DNA of 46,867 nt from Peloplasma aerotolerans (GCF_030012175.1 NZ_JASCXW010000015.1:1-46867); one strand, 5' to 3'; shown: positions 32,994-41,450, counted from the stretch's first letter. The notes: a model not told the origin generated them from the sequence alone. Made by a program: numbers and translations.

Positions 32994-33026
32994 TATATAT
33001 ACGGACGCAGTCTATATATACGGACG
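32994..33026 (+). repeat. Direct repeat TATATATACGGACG x2 over the uronate operon start site
   Basis: Two identical 14-bp copies at 32994-33007 and 33013-33026, 19 bp apart (start to start, near two helical turns); each is followed a few bases later by AGTC. They cover the predicted transcription start, the usual place for a repressor site. I saw no third copy in the window and no regulator gene nearby. Confidence 0.75.
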
Positions 33027-33121
33027 ATAAGTCAGAGATAAGCAAAAAAAATTAAGTTTTATTGTTTTTCTATGTCAATAACAAAACCAATGATGACCAA
33101 TACAGTCAAGGAGGATTTAAG

Positions 33122-34606
33122 ATGTCTTTTTTACATGAGTTTATTTTATCTTTGCCAAACACAACCGATGCTGAAAAATTAGGTGTATATGAAAATTCTA
33201 TTAACCAATTTGAAGAGTCATGGGTTTTTATGATCAAGGGGGAAACATCTGACTTTCTGATTGTAGCTGGACCAGCTTCGAAAAAATTTGAGGGTGACGA
33301 ATTTTTAGTTGATTCAATAACTTGCATAAAAGCAAATTTAACACATAAAAACGGGAATGTTTTAAGAGAGATGTTTCCATTTACAAAACCAATACCTGTT
33401 TTACAGTCGCAAAGAAGTTTTGGTGTTGGAGATCGCTTAGGTCTAGCTGGACCTGGTCATATTAAAGTTTTTAAAGAATATGATGCGTATCCAATATTAG
33501 CCCAACAATCGATTAGAGAATTAACACTTACAAATAGAACATACGAAGATGTCTTGGATAGTGCATCTTTTTATGCATTTAGAGAAGGTTATAAAGATGG
33601 ATTTGGAGCGGATGGAGATCATTTAAAAAAACCATCAGAAGTTGAGTATGCACTTTCATTAGGTTATACGATGATTACTCTAGATTGTAGTGATTATATT
33701 CGTAATGATGTCCAAGAGATGTCAAAAGAACAAGTTGATGAAGAAACTAAGTTAACAGAGGTTCTAAAAAAACGTTATTTAAATCAAACATTTGATGTAG
33801 AAGGTATGAAGATTCATTTTACTGAAGAAGAGTTAAAAAGAAACGTTTTGGTTTATGGTGAAGCTATCGAGTTTGCTACGGCTATTTACAAAAAATACTT
33901 TATCGAACAAAAAGCTAATGCAAATTTTGAAATATCAATTGATGAAACTGCAACACCTACATCACCAACCCAACATTACTTTGTAGCAAATGAACTAACA
34001 TTGAATGAAGTTAAATTAGACACGATGGCACCTCGTTTTTGTGGTGAGTTCCAAAAAGGTGTAGATTATATTGGTGATATTACACAGTTTGAAGAAGAAT
34101 TGAAGATTCATGCAGCAATCGCTAGAAAATATGGATATAAGTTAAGTATTCACTCTGGATCAGATAAGTTTTCAATTTTTGCTTTAATTGGAAAACATAC
34201 GAGAGGTAACTTTCATGTTAAGACAGCTGGAACGAATTGGCTAGAAGCCATGAGAGCTGTTGCTGCATGTGATGCAAAACTTTATCGTGAAATTCACAAA
34301 TATGCATTATCAATGTTTGATGAAGCACAGAAGTTCTACCATGTAACAACCGATTTGACTAAAATCCCTAATATTGATGAATTAATAGATGAAGAACTCG
34401 TTGATTTATTTAAACAAAATGATGCAAGACAACTGATTCATATCACTTATGGCTTTATTTTAAGTGCTAAAGATAATCAAGGTGAATATTTATTTAAAAC
34501 AAAATTATACAATTTATGGCACAAAGAGGCTGATGTTTATGCTGAAATGTTGTATCAACATATTGGAAAACATCTCAAATTGTTATATAGTGGAATTGAA
34601 AAATAA
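33122..34606 (+). CDS. uxaE: Tagaturonate/fructuronate epimerase (UxaE family)
   Basis: Interconverts D-tagaturonate and D-fructuronate, joining galacturonate breakdown to the glucuronate branch without tagaturonate reductase (UxaB) and altronate dehydratase (UxaA). 494 aa. Recognised from 'RSFGVGDRLGLAGPGHIKVF' (98-117), a hallmark of the UxaE family, and the conserved C-terminal region ('HAAIARKYGYKLSIHSGSDK', 'RGNFHVKTAGTNWLEA'). The start is ATG 33122 after AAGGAGG; the frame is open from 33062. First gene of a five-gene operon. Uronate isomerase (UxaC), needed to make its substrate, is not in the window. Confidence 0.85.
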   Translation: MSFLHEFILSLPNTTDAEKLGVYENSINQFEESWVFMIKGETSDFLIVAGPASKKFEGDEFLVDSITCIKANLTHKNGNVLREMFPFTKPIPVLQSQRSFGVGDRLGLAGPGHIKVFKEYDAYPILAQQSIRELTLTNRTYEDVLDSASFYAFREGYKDGFGADGDHLKKPSEVEYALSLGYTMITLDCSDYIRNDVQEMSKEQVDEETKLTEVLKKRYLNQTFDVEGMKIHFTEEELKRNVLVYGEAIEFATAIYKKYFIEQKANANFEISIDETATPTSPTQHYFVANELTLNEVKLDTMAPRFCGEFQKGVDYIGDITQFEEELKIHAAIARKYGYKLSIHSGSDKFSIFALIGKHTRGNFHVKTAGTNWLEAMRAVAACDAKLYREIHKYALSMFDEAQKFYHVTTDLTKIPNIDELIDEELVDLFKQNDARQLIHITYGFILSAKDNQGEYLFKTKLYNLWHKEADVYAEMLYQHIGKHLKLLYSGIEK

Positions 34607-34624
34607 AAAAGGTAGGTATGAATT

Positions 34625-35698
34625 ATGAAATTTAGAGAACAATATAAATATGCAATGATCGTTCCATCAAGCATGGGTGTAAGACTAACACCAGTCGATA
34701 GACAACCAGTACATACAAGTGAAATGTTTCATTTAAGAGCAACCAGTGCTGAAACTAATGTTTTAAGTATTTCTTCAGGATTAGGTTTACCTGTTAAAGT
34801 TTTAACAACTTTCGTAAAGGGGAGTCCAATTGCGCAACTTATTAAAAACGAATTGAAAAGAAGACATATCGATTACGAAGGTGTAGAGGTTATTCAAGAT
34901 ACCCCTTGGGGATATCGTCACCAATTCAACATCGCAGATAGTGGATATGGTATGCGTGGACCTCGTGTTCAAAACGATCGTGCTGGAGAAGTTGGTAAAA
35001 CACTAAATCTTAAAGATTTTGATCTAGATCGTATCTTTAAAGATGAAGGTGTACAATTATTACATTTATCTGGTTTAATCGCTGCTTTATCTCCTGAAAC
35101 AGGATTGTTTTGTCTTGAACTTGCTAGAATAGCAAAAAAACATGGAACAAAGATCTCGTTTGACTTAAATCATCGTGCTTCTTTTTGGAAAGATAGAGAA
35201 GAAGAACTATCAGCAATTTTTAAAGAAATTGCTAGTGTTACTGATATACTAATAGGGAACGAGGAAGATTTTCAATTAGCACTTGGAATCCATGGTCCTG
35301 AAGCTGGTGGTAAAAACATTGGCGATAAAATAGACAGTTTCAAACAACTGATTATGAATGTTAAAAAAGAGTTTCCAAATGCAACAACTTACGCAACAAC
35401 ATTGCGTCAAGTTGAAAGTGCTAATGAACATTATTGGGGAGCAATCCTTTTAGATGGATCAACATGGACAGTCATTGAACCAAGAAACATTCCTGTATTA
35501 GATCGTATTGGTGGTGGAGATGGTTTTGTTGGTGGACTTTTATATGGGTTCTTAAAAGGTTGGTCATCAGAAAAATGTGCTCAATTTGGTTGGGCAACAG
35601 GTGCACTTGCTACAACATTATTAGATGACTTTGCACTACCCGCAGATGAAGAACAAGTATGGAGTATTTGGGAAGGTAATGCAAGAGTTAAACGATAA
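34625..35698 (+). CDS. PfkB-family sugar-acid kinase (KDG or gluconate kinase)
   Basis: 357 aa ribokinase/PfkB-family kinase. The C-terminal motif 'DRIGGGDGFVGG' carries the catalytic base D299; 'ISFDLNHRASFW' (177-188) resembles the substrate/Mg region of 2-keto-3-deoxygluconate kinases. Operon position after uxaE would normally suggest KdgK. However, no mannonate dehydratase or KDPG aldolase is present, while 6-phosphogluconate dehydrogenase follows directly, so D-gluconate is an alternative substrate. The N-terminus is unusual: it lacks the common 'GE' beginning and starts with 'MKFREQYKYAMIVPSSMG'. AAAGGTAGGT is upstream, 19 nt after uxaE. Confidence 0.75.
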   Translation: MKFREQYKYAMIVPSSMGVRLTPVDRQPVHTSEMFHLRATSAETNVLSISSGLGLPVKVLTTFVKGSPIAQLIKNELKRRHIDYEGVEVIQDTPWGYRHQFNIADSGYGMRGPRVQNDRAGEVGKTLNLKDFDLDRIFKDEGVQLLHLSGLIAALSPETGLFCLELARIAKKHGTKISFDLNHRASFWKDREEELSAIFKEIASVTDILIGNEEDFQLALGIHGPEAGGKNIGDKIDSFKQLIMNVKKEFPNATTYATTLRQVESANEHYWGAILLDGSTWTVIEPRNIPVLDRIGGGDGFVGGLLYGFLKGWSSEKCAQFGWATGALATTLLDDFALPADEEQVWSIWEGNARVKR

Positions 35699-35715
35699 AA
35701 TCTTGGAGGGATATA

Positions 35716-37164
35716 ATGAAAAAAGCTGATATAGGTATGATTGGACTTGCTGTTATGGGTGAAAACCTTGCCATGAATATGGAATCTAAAGGATTTAGAG
35801 TTGCAGCATTTGATATTGATGAAAAAAGAGTCTCTGATTTTGAAAAAGGACGCGCAAAAGGTAAAAATATTATACCTACTTATAAACTAGAGGATTTTGT
35901 TGATGCTCTAGAAAAACCACGGAAAATCATGATGATGATTCGTGCAGGCTCTCCAGTTGATAGTGTTATTGATCAATTGATTCCTTTATTAGATCAAAAC
36001 GATATTATTATTGATGGTGGGAACTCGAATTATCAAGATTCAATAAGAAGAACAAAATATGTTGAAGACAAAGGTTTACTTTTTATAGGATCAGGTGTTT
36101 CTGGTGGAGAAGAAGGTGCTTTGATTGGTCCTTCAATTATGCCAGGTGGTTCTAAAAAAGCTTGGAAACATATTGAACCAATTTTTAAAGCAATTGCTGC
36201 CGATGTTGATGGTGACAAGTGCTGTACATGGATTGGTGATGATGGTGCTGGGCATTTTGTAAAAATGGTTCATAATGGTATTGAGTATGGGGATATTCAA
36301 TTAATAACTGAAGCATACCATTTAATGAAAGATTTATTAAATTTAAGTGCAGATGAAATGCATGAAGTTTTTGTTAACTGGAATCAAACAGAATTAGACA
36401 GTTATTTAATTGAAATCACTGGTGATATCTTGAAAGTTAAAGATGAAGATGGACTTCCATTGGTTGACAAAATATTGGATACTGCTGGACAAAAAGGTAC
36501 TGGAAAATGGACTGCAGTTACTGCTTTAGAAGAAGGTGTGCCATTGACACTGATTACGGAAGCAGTTCACTCTAGATTTATCTCATCTTTAAAAGAAGAA
36601 AGAGTTAAAGCTAGTAAGCAATTTCCAAAGAAACCAAGAAACTTCTTAGGTGATAAACAACAGTTTATCGAAGAAATTAGAAAAGCACTTTATGCAGCTA
36701 AAATCGTTTCATATACTCAAGGCTATGATCTTATGAGAATAGTTGCACAAACATATAAGTGGGACCTCAATTATGGTGATATCGCCTTAATATGGCGTGG
36801 TGGATGCATTATCCGTTCTGCATTCTTAAACAAAATAAAAGATGCTTATCAAAATAATCCTAAACTAGAAAATATGTTGATGGATCAATATTTTGCAGAA
36901 ACAATTAAAGATTTAACTGATAGTTGGAGAAAAGTGATTGCTACTGCAGTCTTAAATGGTATACCCACCCCAGCAATGGCATCAGCACTTAATTATTTTG
37001 ATAGTTATACAACAGAAAACTTACCAGCTAATTTATTACAAGCACAAAGAGATTATTTTGGTGCACACACATATGAAAGAAAAGATAAACCACGTGGTGA
37101 ATTTTTTCATACAAACTGGACAGGTCGTGGTGGAGATACATCATCAACAACTTACAATAATTAA
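35716..37164 (+). CDS. gnd: 6-phosphogluconate dehydrogenase, decarboxylating, long form
   Basis: 482 aa, the standard long class, producing ribulose 5-phosphate and CO2. Rossmann GLAVMG (10-15), 'DGGNSNYQDS', 'SGVSGGEEGALIGPSIMPGG' and the catalytic 'GHFVKMVHNGIEYGDIQ', plus the C-terminal 'HTNWTGRGG' tail that completes the neighbouring subunit's active site. It is the second 6-phosphogluconate dehydrogenase of the window; the short form is at 1385 with zwf. Its place in a uronate operon only makes sense if the operon produces 6-phosphogluconate. AGGAGG-like site (TTGGAGGG) upstream; 17 nt after the kinase. Confidence 0.95.
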   Translation: MKKADIGMIGLAVMGENLAMNMESKGFRVAAFDIDEKRVSDFEKGRAKGKNIIPTYKLEDFVDALEKPRKIMMMIRAGSPVDSVIDQLIPLLDQNDIIIDGGNSNYQDSIRRTKYVEDKGLLFIGSGVSGGEEGALIGPSIMPGGSKKAWKHIEPIFKAIAADVDGDKCCTWIGDDGAGHFVKMVHNGIEYGDIQLITEAYHLMKDLLNLSADEMHEVFVNWNQTELDSYLIEITGDILKVKDEDGLPLVDKILDTAGQKGTGKWTAVTALEEGVPLTLITEAVHSRFISSLKEERVKASKQFPKKPRNFLGDKQQFIEEIRKALYAAKIVSYTQGYDLMRIVAQTYKWDLNYGDIALIWRGGCIIRSAFLNKIKDAYQNNPKLENMLMDQYFAETIKDLTDSWRKVIATAVLNGIPTPAMASALNYFDSYTTENLPANLLQAQRDYFGAHTYERKDKPRGEFFHTNWTGRGGDTSSTTYNN

Positions 37165-37183
37165 CCAATAGGGAGGATATAAA

Positions 37184-38035
37184 ATGAAATTACCGTTTAA
37201 ACCAAACATCAAAGATAAAGTCGTTGTCATTACTGGTGGTGCAGGTGTTTTAGGAAGTGATTTCGCTAAAGCAATTGCAGCATGTGGAGCAAAAGTAGCA
37301 ATCCTAGACTTATCTTTAGAAAGAGCACAAGAAGTAGCTCTTGAAATAAAAAGAGTAGGATTCGAAGCGATTGGTGTAAAAGCTAATGTTTTAGAAAAAG
37401 ATAGTTTAGTTGAAGCTAGAGAAACTGTATTAAAAGTATATGGAACATGTGATATATTAATTAATGGTGCCGGAGGTAATCATCCAAAGGCAACAACTAC
37501 TGATGAGTTTTTCAATAAAGAAACATTTGGTAAAGAAGATAACAAAAGTTTCTTTGACCTAGATTTAAATAGTTTTAATTTTGTTTTTGGTTTAAACTTT
37601 ACAGGTACTTTACTCCCAACACAAATATTTGCAGTTGATATGGTAGATAAACCAGGTTCTGTTATTTTAAATGTTAGTTCAATGAATGCTTTTACACCAT
37701 TAACTAAAATTCCTGCTTACAGTGCAGCAAAAGCTGCAGTATCTAATTTTACTCAATGGTTAGCAGTACATTTCGCAAAAAGCAATATTAGAGTCAACGC
37801 GATTGCTCCAGGTTTCTTTTCTACTGAACAAAACAAAGCATTGTTATGGAATGAAGATGGAACACAAACTGCAAGATCGCACAAAATATTAAACAATACA
37901 CCAATGGGACGTTATGGTGAGCCTGAAGAGCTTATAGGCACATTGTTATGGCTAATTGATAATGATAGTTCAGGATTTGTAACTGGCGTTGTCATCCCTG
38001 TTGATGGAGGATTTTCAGCGTATTCAGGCGTATAA
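37184..38035 (+). CDS. uxuB: Fructuronate reductase / D-mannonate oxidoreductase, SDR type
   Basis: NAD(P)H-dependent reduction of D-fructuronate to D-mannonate. 283 aa short-chain dehydrogenase. Cofactor loop GGAGVLG (18-24), 'NGAGGNHPKATT' with an insertion typical of this subfamily, catalytic S166, Y179 and K183 ('AYSAAKAA'), and 'PVDGGFSAYSGV' at the end. It resembles the B. subtilis YjmF-type mannonate oxidoreductases rather than the long-chain UxuB of E. coli. GGGAGG is upstream. Between gnd and the LarA-like gene in the operon. Confidence 0.82.
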   Translation: MKLPFKPNIKDKVVVITGGAGVLGSDFAKAIAACGAKVAILDLSLERAQEVALEIKRVGFEAIGVKANVLEKDSLVEARETVLKVYGTCDILINGAGGNHPKATTTDEFFNKETFGKEDNKSFFDLDLNSFNFVFGLNFTGTLLPTQIFAVDMVDKPGSVILNVSSMNAFTPLTKIPAYSAAKAAVSNFTQWLAVHFAKSNIRVNAIAPGFFSTEQNKALLWNEDGTQTARSHKILNNTPMGRYGEPEELIGTLLWLIDNDSSGFVTGVVIPVDGGFSAYSGV

Positions 38036-38047
38036 GAGGTGAATTCA

Positions 38048-39316
38048 ATGACTGAGATATTTATTAAAGAAACAAGCAACAATGGATTGAGTGATCAACA
38101 AATTAAAGATGCTGTTAAAAAATCAATAGCTGGAAAATCTTTAAAAAAGGTATTACTTGTTCCACCTGATTTTACAAGATTTTATTCTAATGCTGGCTTG
38201 ATCACGAACACTTATTACCACTTATTAAAAGATTATGCACAAGTTGATATTTTACCAGCACTTGGAACACATGAAGCTATGACTAAAGAAGAATGTGAAG
38301 AAATGTATGGTGACATACCTTTTGAAAAATTCATTTATCATAATTGGCGTGAAGATGTTATAAATATTGGTGAAGTTCCAAAAGAGTACTTACTTGAAGT
38401 ATCAGAAGGTTTATGGGATCAGCCGATTCAAGTGGAAATAAATAAACTTATTATGGATGAAAGTTATGATTTAGTTATTTCCATTGGACAAATCGTTCCT
38501 CATGAAGTTGTCGGTATTGCAAATCATTCAAAAAACTTATTTGTCGGATGTGGTGGAAAAAACATTATCAGTCAATCGCATATGCTAGGCGCCGTTTATG
38601 GTATGGAACGTATGATGGGTAAAGATCATACACCAGTTAGAAAAGTACTAGATTACAGTTTAAAACACTTTCTAAACAAAAGACCTGTCTTATTTGCTTT
38701 AACAGTAACAACAGCACCAGAAGGAAAAACAAAAACACACGGTCTCTTTATAAGTGAATCTAGAAAAGGATTTGAACTTGCAATTGAGTTAGTTCAAGAA
38801 AAGAATCTCAACTTTTTAGATAAAGGTATTAAAAAATGTGTAGTATACTTAGAACCCAAAGAGTTTAGAAGTACTTGGTTGGGGAATAAAGCAGTTTACC
38901 GCACACGTATGGCAATTGAAGATGGTGGAGAACTCATTGTTTTAGCACCAGGCATTACAAAATTTGGTGAAGACTTACATAACGATCATTTGATTCGTAA
39001 ATATGGTTATCAAGGACGACTAAAAGTCTTAGAGCTTTTTAAAACAAATGAAGAACTGCAACAAAACATGAGTATTGCAGCTCATTTAATTCATGGTTCA
39101 TCAGATGGCAGATTTTCTGTCACTTATGCAGTTAAAAAAATAAGTAAAGAAGAAATAGAAAGTGTACACTTTCAAGCAGCAGATTATGATGTAATGATTA
39201 AAAAATATCCACCTGATCAATTAAAAGCTGGTTGGAATACATTACCTGATGGAGAGGAAATCTTTTATGTTCCTAATCCAGCATTAGGTTTATGGATTGA
39301 TAAAAATCGATTTTAA
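38048..39316 (+). CDS. LarA-superfamily nickel-pincer racemase/epimerase (candidate gluconate 2-epimerase)
   Basis: 422 aa, lactate-racemase domain (Lar_N, formerly DUF2088). By alignment to Lactiplantibacillus LarA the key residues are kept: D41/R44 ('DFTR'), H75 ('LGTHEAM'), H152 ('IVPHEVVG'), K162 in 'GIANHSK' at the place of the lysine that holds the nickel-pincer cofactor, and H178 ('SQSHML') as Ni ligand. Such enzymes invert the hydroxyl-bearing C2 of 2-hydroxyacids; family members acting on D-gluconate are known. Next to a mannonate oxidoreductase, D-mannonate to D-gluconate is the fitting reaction (inference). AGAGGTG selects ATG 38048 over GTG 38039. LarB/C/E cofactor genes are not in the window. 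Confidence 0.8.
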   Translation: MTEIFIKETSNNGLSDQQIKDAVKKSIAGKSLKKVLLVPPDFTRFYSNAGLITNTYYHLLKDYAQVDILPALGTHEAMTKEECEEMYGDIPFEKFIYHNWREDVINIGEVPKEYLLEVSEGLWDQPIQVEINKLIMDESYDLVISIGQIVPHEVVGIANHSKNLFVGCGGKNIISQSHMLGAVYGMERMMGKDHTPVRKVLDYSLKHFLNKRPVLFALTVTTAPEGKTKTHGLFISESRKGFELAIELVQEKNLNFLDKGIKKCVVYLEPKEFRSTWLGNKAVYRTRMAIEDGGELIVLAPGITKFGEDLHNDHLIRKYGYQGRLKVLELFKTNEELQQNMSIAAHLIHGSSDGRFSVTYAVKKISKEEIESVHFQAADYDVMIKKYPPDQLKAGWNTLPDGEEIFYVPNPALGLWIDKNRF

Positions 39317-39325
39317 CAAGAATTT

Positions 39326-39364
39326 AAGCATTCACACGTAACTTTTTGTTGCATGAGAATGCTT
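39326..39364 (+). terminator. Hairpin after the uronate operon (weak terminator or attenuator)
   Basis: AAGCATTC (39326-39333) pairs with GAATGCTT (39357-39364); an inner stem GTAAC/GTTGC closes a T5 loop. The following CTTTCATT is a poor U-tract, so termination may be partial, letting some transcription into the ECF gene. Confidence 0.55.
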
Positions 39365-39416
39365 CTTTCATTAAAATAATAGATATAGAAAATAAAAAAG
39401 ACTAGAGGACAAAATA

Positions 39417-39986
39417 ATGAATTCAAATAATGAACAGTTTCAAAAAATCAAAAACAATCCAATTAAAAAAATGGTATTGGCAAGTTTATTTATGGCCCTT
39501 GGTATCATCTTGCCTTTCTTTACAGCAGGACCTGAACTAGGCAGTATATTTTTACCAATGCATATTCCAATTTTATTATGTGGACTCATATGCGGACCTA
39601 AATATGGTTTAACTGTTGGTTTAATCACACCAATCTTTAGAAGTGTTTTGTTTGGATTACCTCCGATGTTTCCAATTGCATTAACAATGACTTTTGAGCT
39701 TGCAGCATATGGTTTCTTTATCGGTTTATTCTATTTGATGTTTCCTAAAAAAATCGGTTATGTTTATGCATCATTAGCGATTGCCATGTTATTAGGTAGA
39801 TTTGTTTATGGAGCAGCTGCAGCAATATTTTATCCTATGGCAGGATTTAATTTTTCATTTGAAATTTTTATTACAGCAGCATTTGTCACTGGATTACCTG
39901 GTATATTAATTCAAATAACGTTCATTCCTATCTTTTTCCATTACTTGATGAGAGCAAATATACTACCTGATTTCGAACAAAGATAA
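39417..39986 (+). CDS. ECF transporter S component (substrate-binding membrane protein)
   Basis: 189 aa with about six membrane helices; the start 'IKKMVLASLFMALGIILPFF' with alanine/small-residue pattern is the typical S-component helix 1 that contacts the energising EcfT. S components bind vitamins or their precursors (group II uses a shared EcfAAT). The vitamin is not identifiable; I see no riboswitch in front. GAGGAC is 6-8 nt before the ATG. It overlaps the next gene by 1 nt (TAATG), so a kinase acting on the imported compound is likely. Confidence 0.85.
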   Translation: MNSNNEQFQKIKNNPIKKMVLASLFMALGIILPFFTAGPELGSIFLPMHIPILLCGLICGPKYGLTVGLITPIFRSVLFGLPPMFPIALTMTFELAAYGFFIGLFYLMFPKKIGYVYASLAIAMLLGRFVYGAAAAIFYPMAGFNFSFEIFITAAFVTGLPGILIQITFIPIFFHYLMRANILPDFEQR

Positions 39987-40786
39987 TGGAAAAATACTAT
40001 TTTGGTAAAATAATAAGATTGAAAAAGAATTATGTTTTGGTTGCCTTATCAAATGATGAGAAGAATCTCATAACAAAAGAAAGTCTTAGTTATCTAGTTA
40101 ATAAATCACTAATTTCAGAGAAAGATAAGATGTTTAAAGATCTAGTAGAATCAAACAAAAAAAAATACAATGGATCTTTAAGTTCAGATTATGCAATTAT
40201 TCATAAAAAGATGATAAGCATGCTTTTTGTGATGTCAGAAATAGATACAGCAATCAATCAAAAGGAAAAAGTAAATATTGCTATTGATGGTCATGCATCA
40301 TCTGGTAAAACAACATTATCATATATGCTTAAAGAAGTCTATGACTGTAATATATTTCATATTGATGATTTCTTTAAAAAGCCAGAAATCAATCAAAATG
40401 AACCTTTTTCAATTTATGGAAGTAATATCGATTTTCAGAAAATAAAAGAAAATATTTTTAATCAAATAGAAAAAGAAGAAGATATCATGTATGAAGAACT
40501 AGATTTGTCGACGCATCAACATAAAAAACCTATCTTGATTCCATATAAAAAATTGAATATCATTGAAGGTTCATTTAGTATGCATCCTAGACTTATTCAT
40601 TATTATGATTTAAAAATATTCGTTAAACTTAGATATCTATCGCAATTAAGACGTATTAGAAAAAGAAATGGATTCATTAAACTTTTTGAGTTTAAGACAA
40701 AGTGGATTCCTAATGAGAATAAGTATTTTAAAGATTTGGATATAATCAACCAAGCTGATTTATCTATTTCATTAAAAGTCAAATAA
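39986..40786 (+). CDS. P-loop kinase, uridine-kinase-like, with N-terminal extension
   Basis: 266 aa. Walker A 'GHASSGKTT' at 102-110 begins an NMP/uridine-kinase-like fold; 'IFHIDDFF' (about 125-132) matches the acidic base/Mg motif of that group, and 'LRYLSQLRRIRKRNG' looks like the lid arginines. Residues 1-95 form an extra domain that I cannot assign. Coupled to an ECF S component, it may phosphorylate the imported vitamin or nucleoside and so trap it, as nicotinamide-riboside or pyridoxal kinases do elsewhere. Substrate unknown; ends just before a bidirectional terminator. Confidence 0.75.
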   Translation: MEKYYFGKIIRLKKNYVLVALSNDEKNLITKESLSYLVNKSLISEKDKMFKDLVESNKKKYNGSLSSDYAIIHKKMISMLFVMSEIDTAINQKEKVNIAIDGHASSGKTTLSYMLKEVYDCNIFHIDDFFKKPEINQNEPFSIYGSNIDFQKIKENIFNQIEKEEDIMYEELDLSTHQHKKPILIPYKKLNIIEGSFSMHPRLIHYYDLKIFVKLRYLSQLRRIRKRNGFIKLFEFKTKWIPNENKYFKDLDIINQADLSISLKVK

Positions 40787-40789
40787 AAA

Positions 40790-40812
40790 AAAGACACTGC
40801 CAGTGTCTTTCT
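40790..40812. terminator. Bidirectional terminator between convergent genes
   Basis: AAAGACACTG-C-CAGTGTCTTT (40790-40810). On the minus strand it is followed by a run of T's (A-run 40785-40792 on plus), so it serves the DUF2188 gene best; the plus strand has TTTCTTT. Confidence 0.85.
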
Positions 40813-40825
40813 TTATGATAGAATG

Positions 40826-41245
40826 TTATGGAGAAACTACTTTTGAACCGGTAGATTCAGCTAACTCTTTTGCATACCCAATGGCTTCAGCCTTTGTATC
40901 GAAATATTTAATAGTTTTTGTGGAACCATCCTTTTTAACACCCCATTTTTCGAAATATTGAGATTTCTTACTCTTATTTTGTGACACATAATAATCAGGT
41001 TCTTGATTCTTCTCAACTTTTTCTTTAGGTACAGGTTCCTTTTTGGGCTCTTTACGAATGAGTTCTTCATCAATAGGTTCAAGTTCTTCATAATCTTTCC
41101 TAATGGCATCTTCAGCAACTGGTTGATGCTCATCGATGTTTACGAATTGCGTCGGTGCAATGGTTTCGTCAACAGGTTTTTTAGTAAGATTTTTTTCATC
41201 TTCCTTAAATTTTTTTCTTCCAAATAACTTTTTGAATAGATTCAT
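40826..41245 (-). CDS. DUF2188-domain protein with charged linker
   Basis: 139 aa, minus strand. A basic N-terminus ('MNLFKKLFGRKKFK') is followed by a long Glu/Lys/Pro-rich, probably disordered stretch (20-85) and a C-terminal DUF2188 domain (about 86-137: 'YYVSQNK', 'KWGVKKDGSTKTIKYFDTKAEAIGYAKELAE'). The domain is small and of unknown function, found alone or as a tail in many bacteria. Two adjacent ATGs (41248 and 41245) are possible; the AGAGGGA site at 41258-41252 fits 41245 better. Convergent with the kinase gene. Confidence 0.8.
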   Translation of the reverse strand: MNLFKKLFGRKKFKEDEKNLTKKPVDETIAPTQFVNIDEHQPVAEDAIRKDYEELEPIDEELIRKEPKKEPVPKEKVEKNQEPDYYVSQNKSKKSQYFEKWGVKKDGSTKTIKYFDTKAEAIGYAKELAESTGSKVVSP

Positions 41246-41275
41246 CATTCATCCCTCTTTTCTATTTATAGTATT

Positions 41276-41281
41276 ATTATA
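41276..41281 (-). promoter_or_regulatory. Possible -10 box of the DUF2188 gene
   Basis: TATAAT on the minus strand (41281-41276), about 30 bp before the ATG; the -35 region (TTTCAA near 41304-41299) is weak. The 41282-41440 stretch between divergent promoters is AT-rich with no gene seen. Confidence 0.45.
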
Positions 41282-41444
41282 CAAAAATTAGGCTTAAATT
41301 GAAAATAATATACGATTTCAGTTGAAAAACAACCTTAAAATGGCCGAATTATCGAAAAAAACTCATTCTTAGTAGTATCGATGATTTAGTTAGTACAACG
41401 ATAAATTCAATAACAATATAAGGTTAATATCATTTAAATATTAG

Positions 41445-41450
41445 TATAAT
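41445..41450 (+). promoter_or_regulatory. Possible -10 box for the Sua5 gene
   Basis: TATAAT at 41445-41450; nearby GGTTAA/TTAATA (41422-41429) could serve as a weak -35. Confidence 0.4.

Noticed and set aside
32994-33026. CRISPR-like array
   Set aside because: Only two short copies with a 5-bp gap; no array and no cas genes in the window.
34625-35698. Firm call as KDG kinase (kdgK)
   Set aside because: The PfkB fold and operon permit it, but the absence of dehydratase and aldolase genes with gnd directly following keeps gluconate equally possible, so no symbol was given.
41003-41227. Plus-strand open frame rich in Phe opposite the DUF2188 gene
   Set aside because: It is the complement of a Lys/Glu-rich linker; the minus-strand gene has a recognisable domain and ribosome site.
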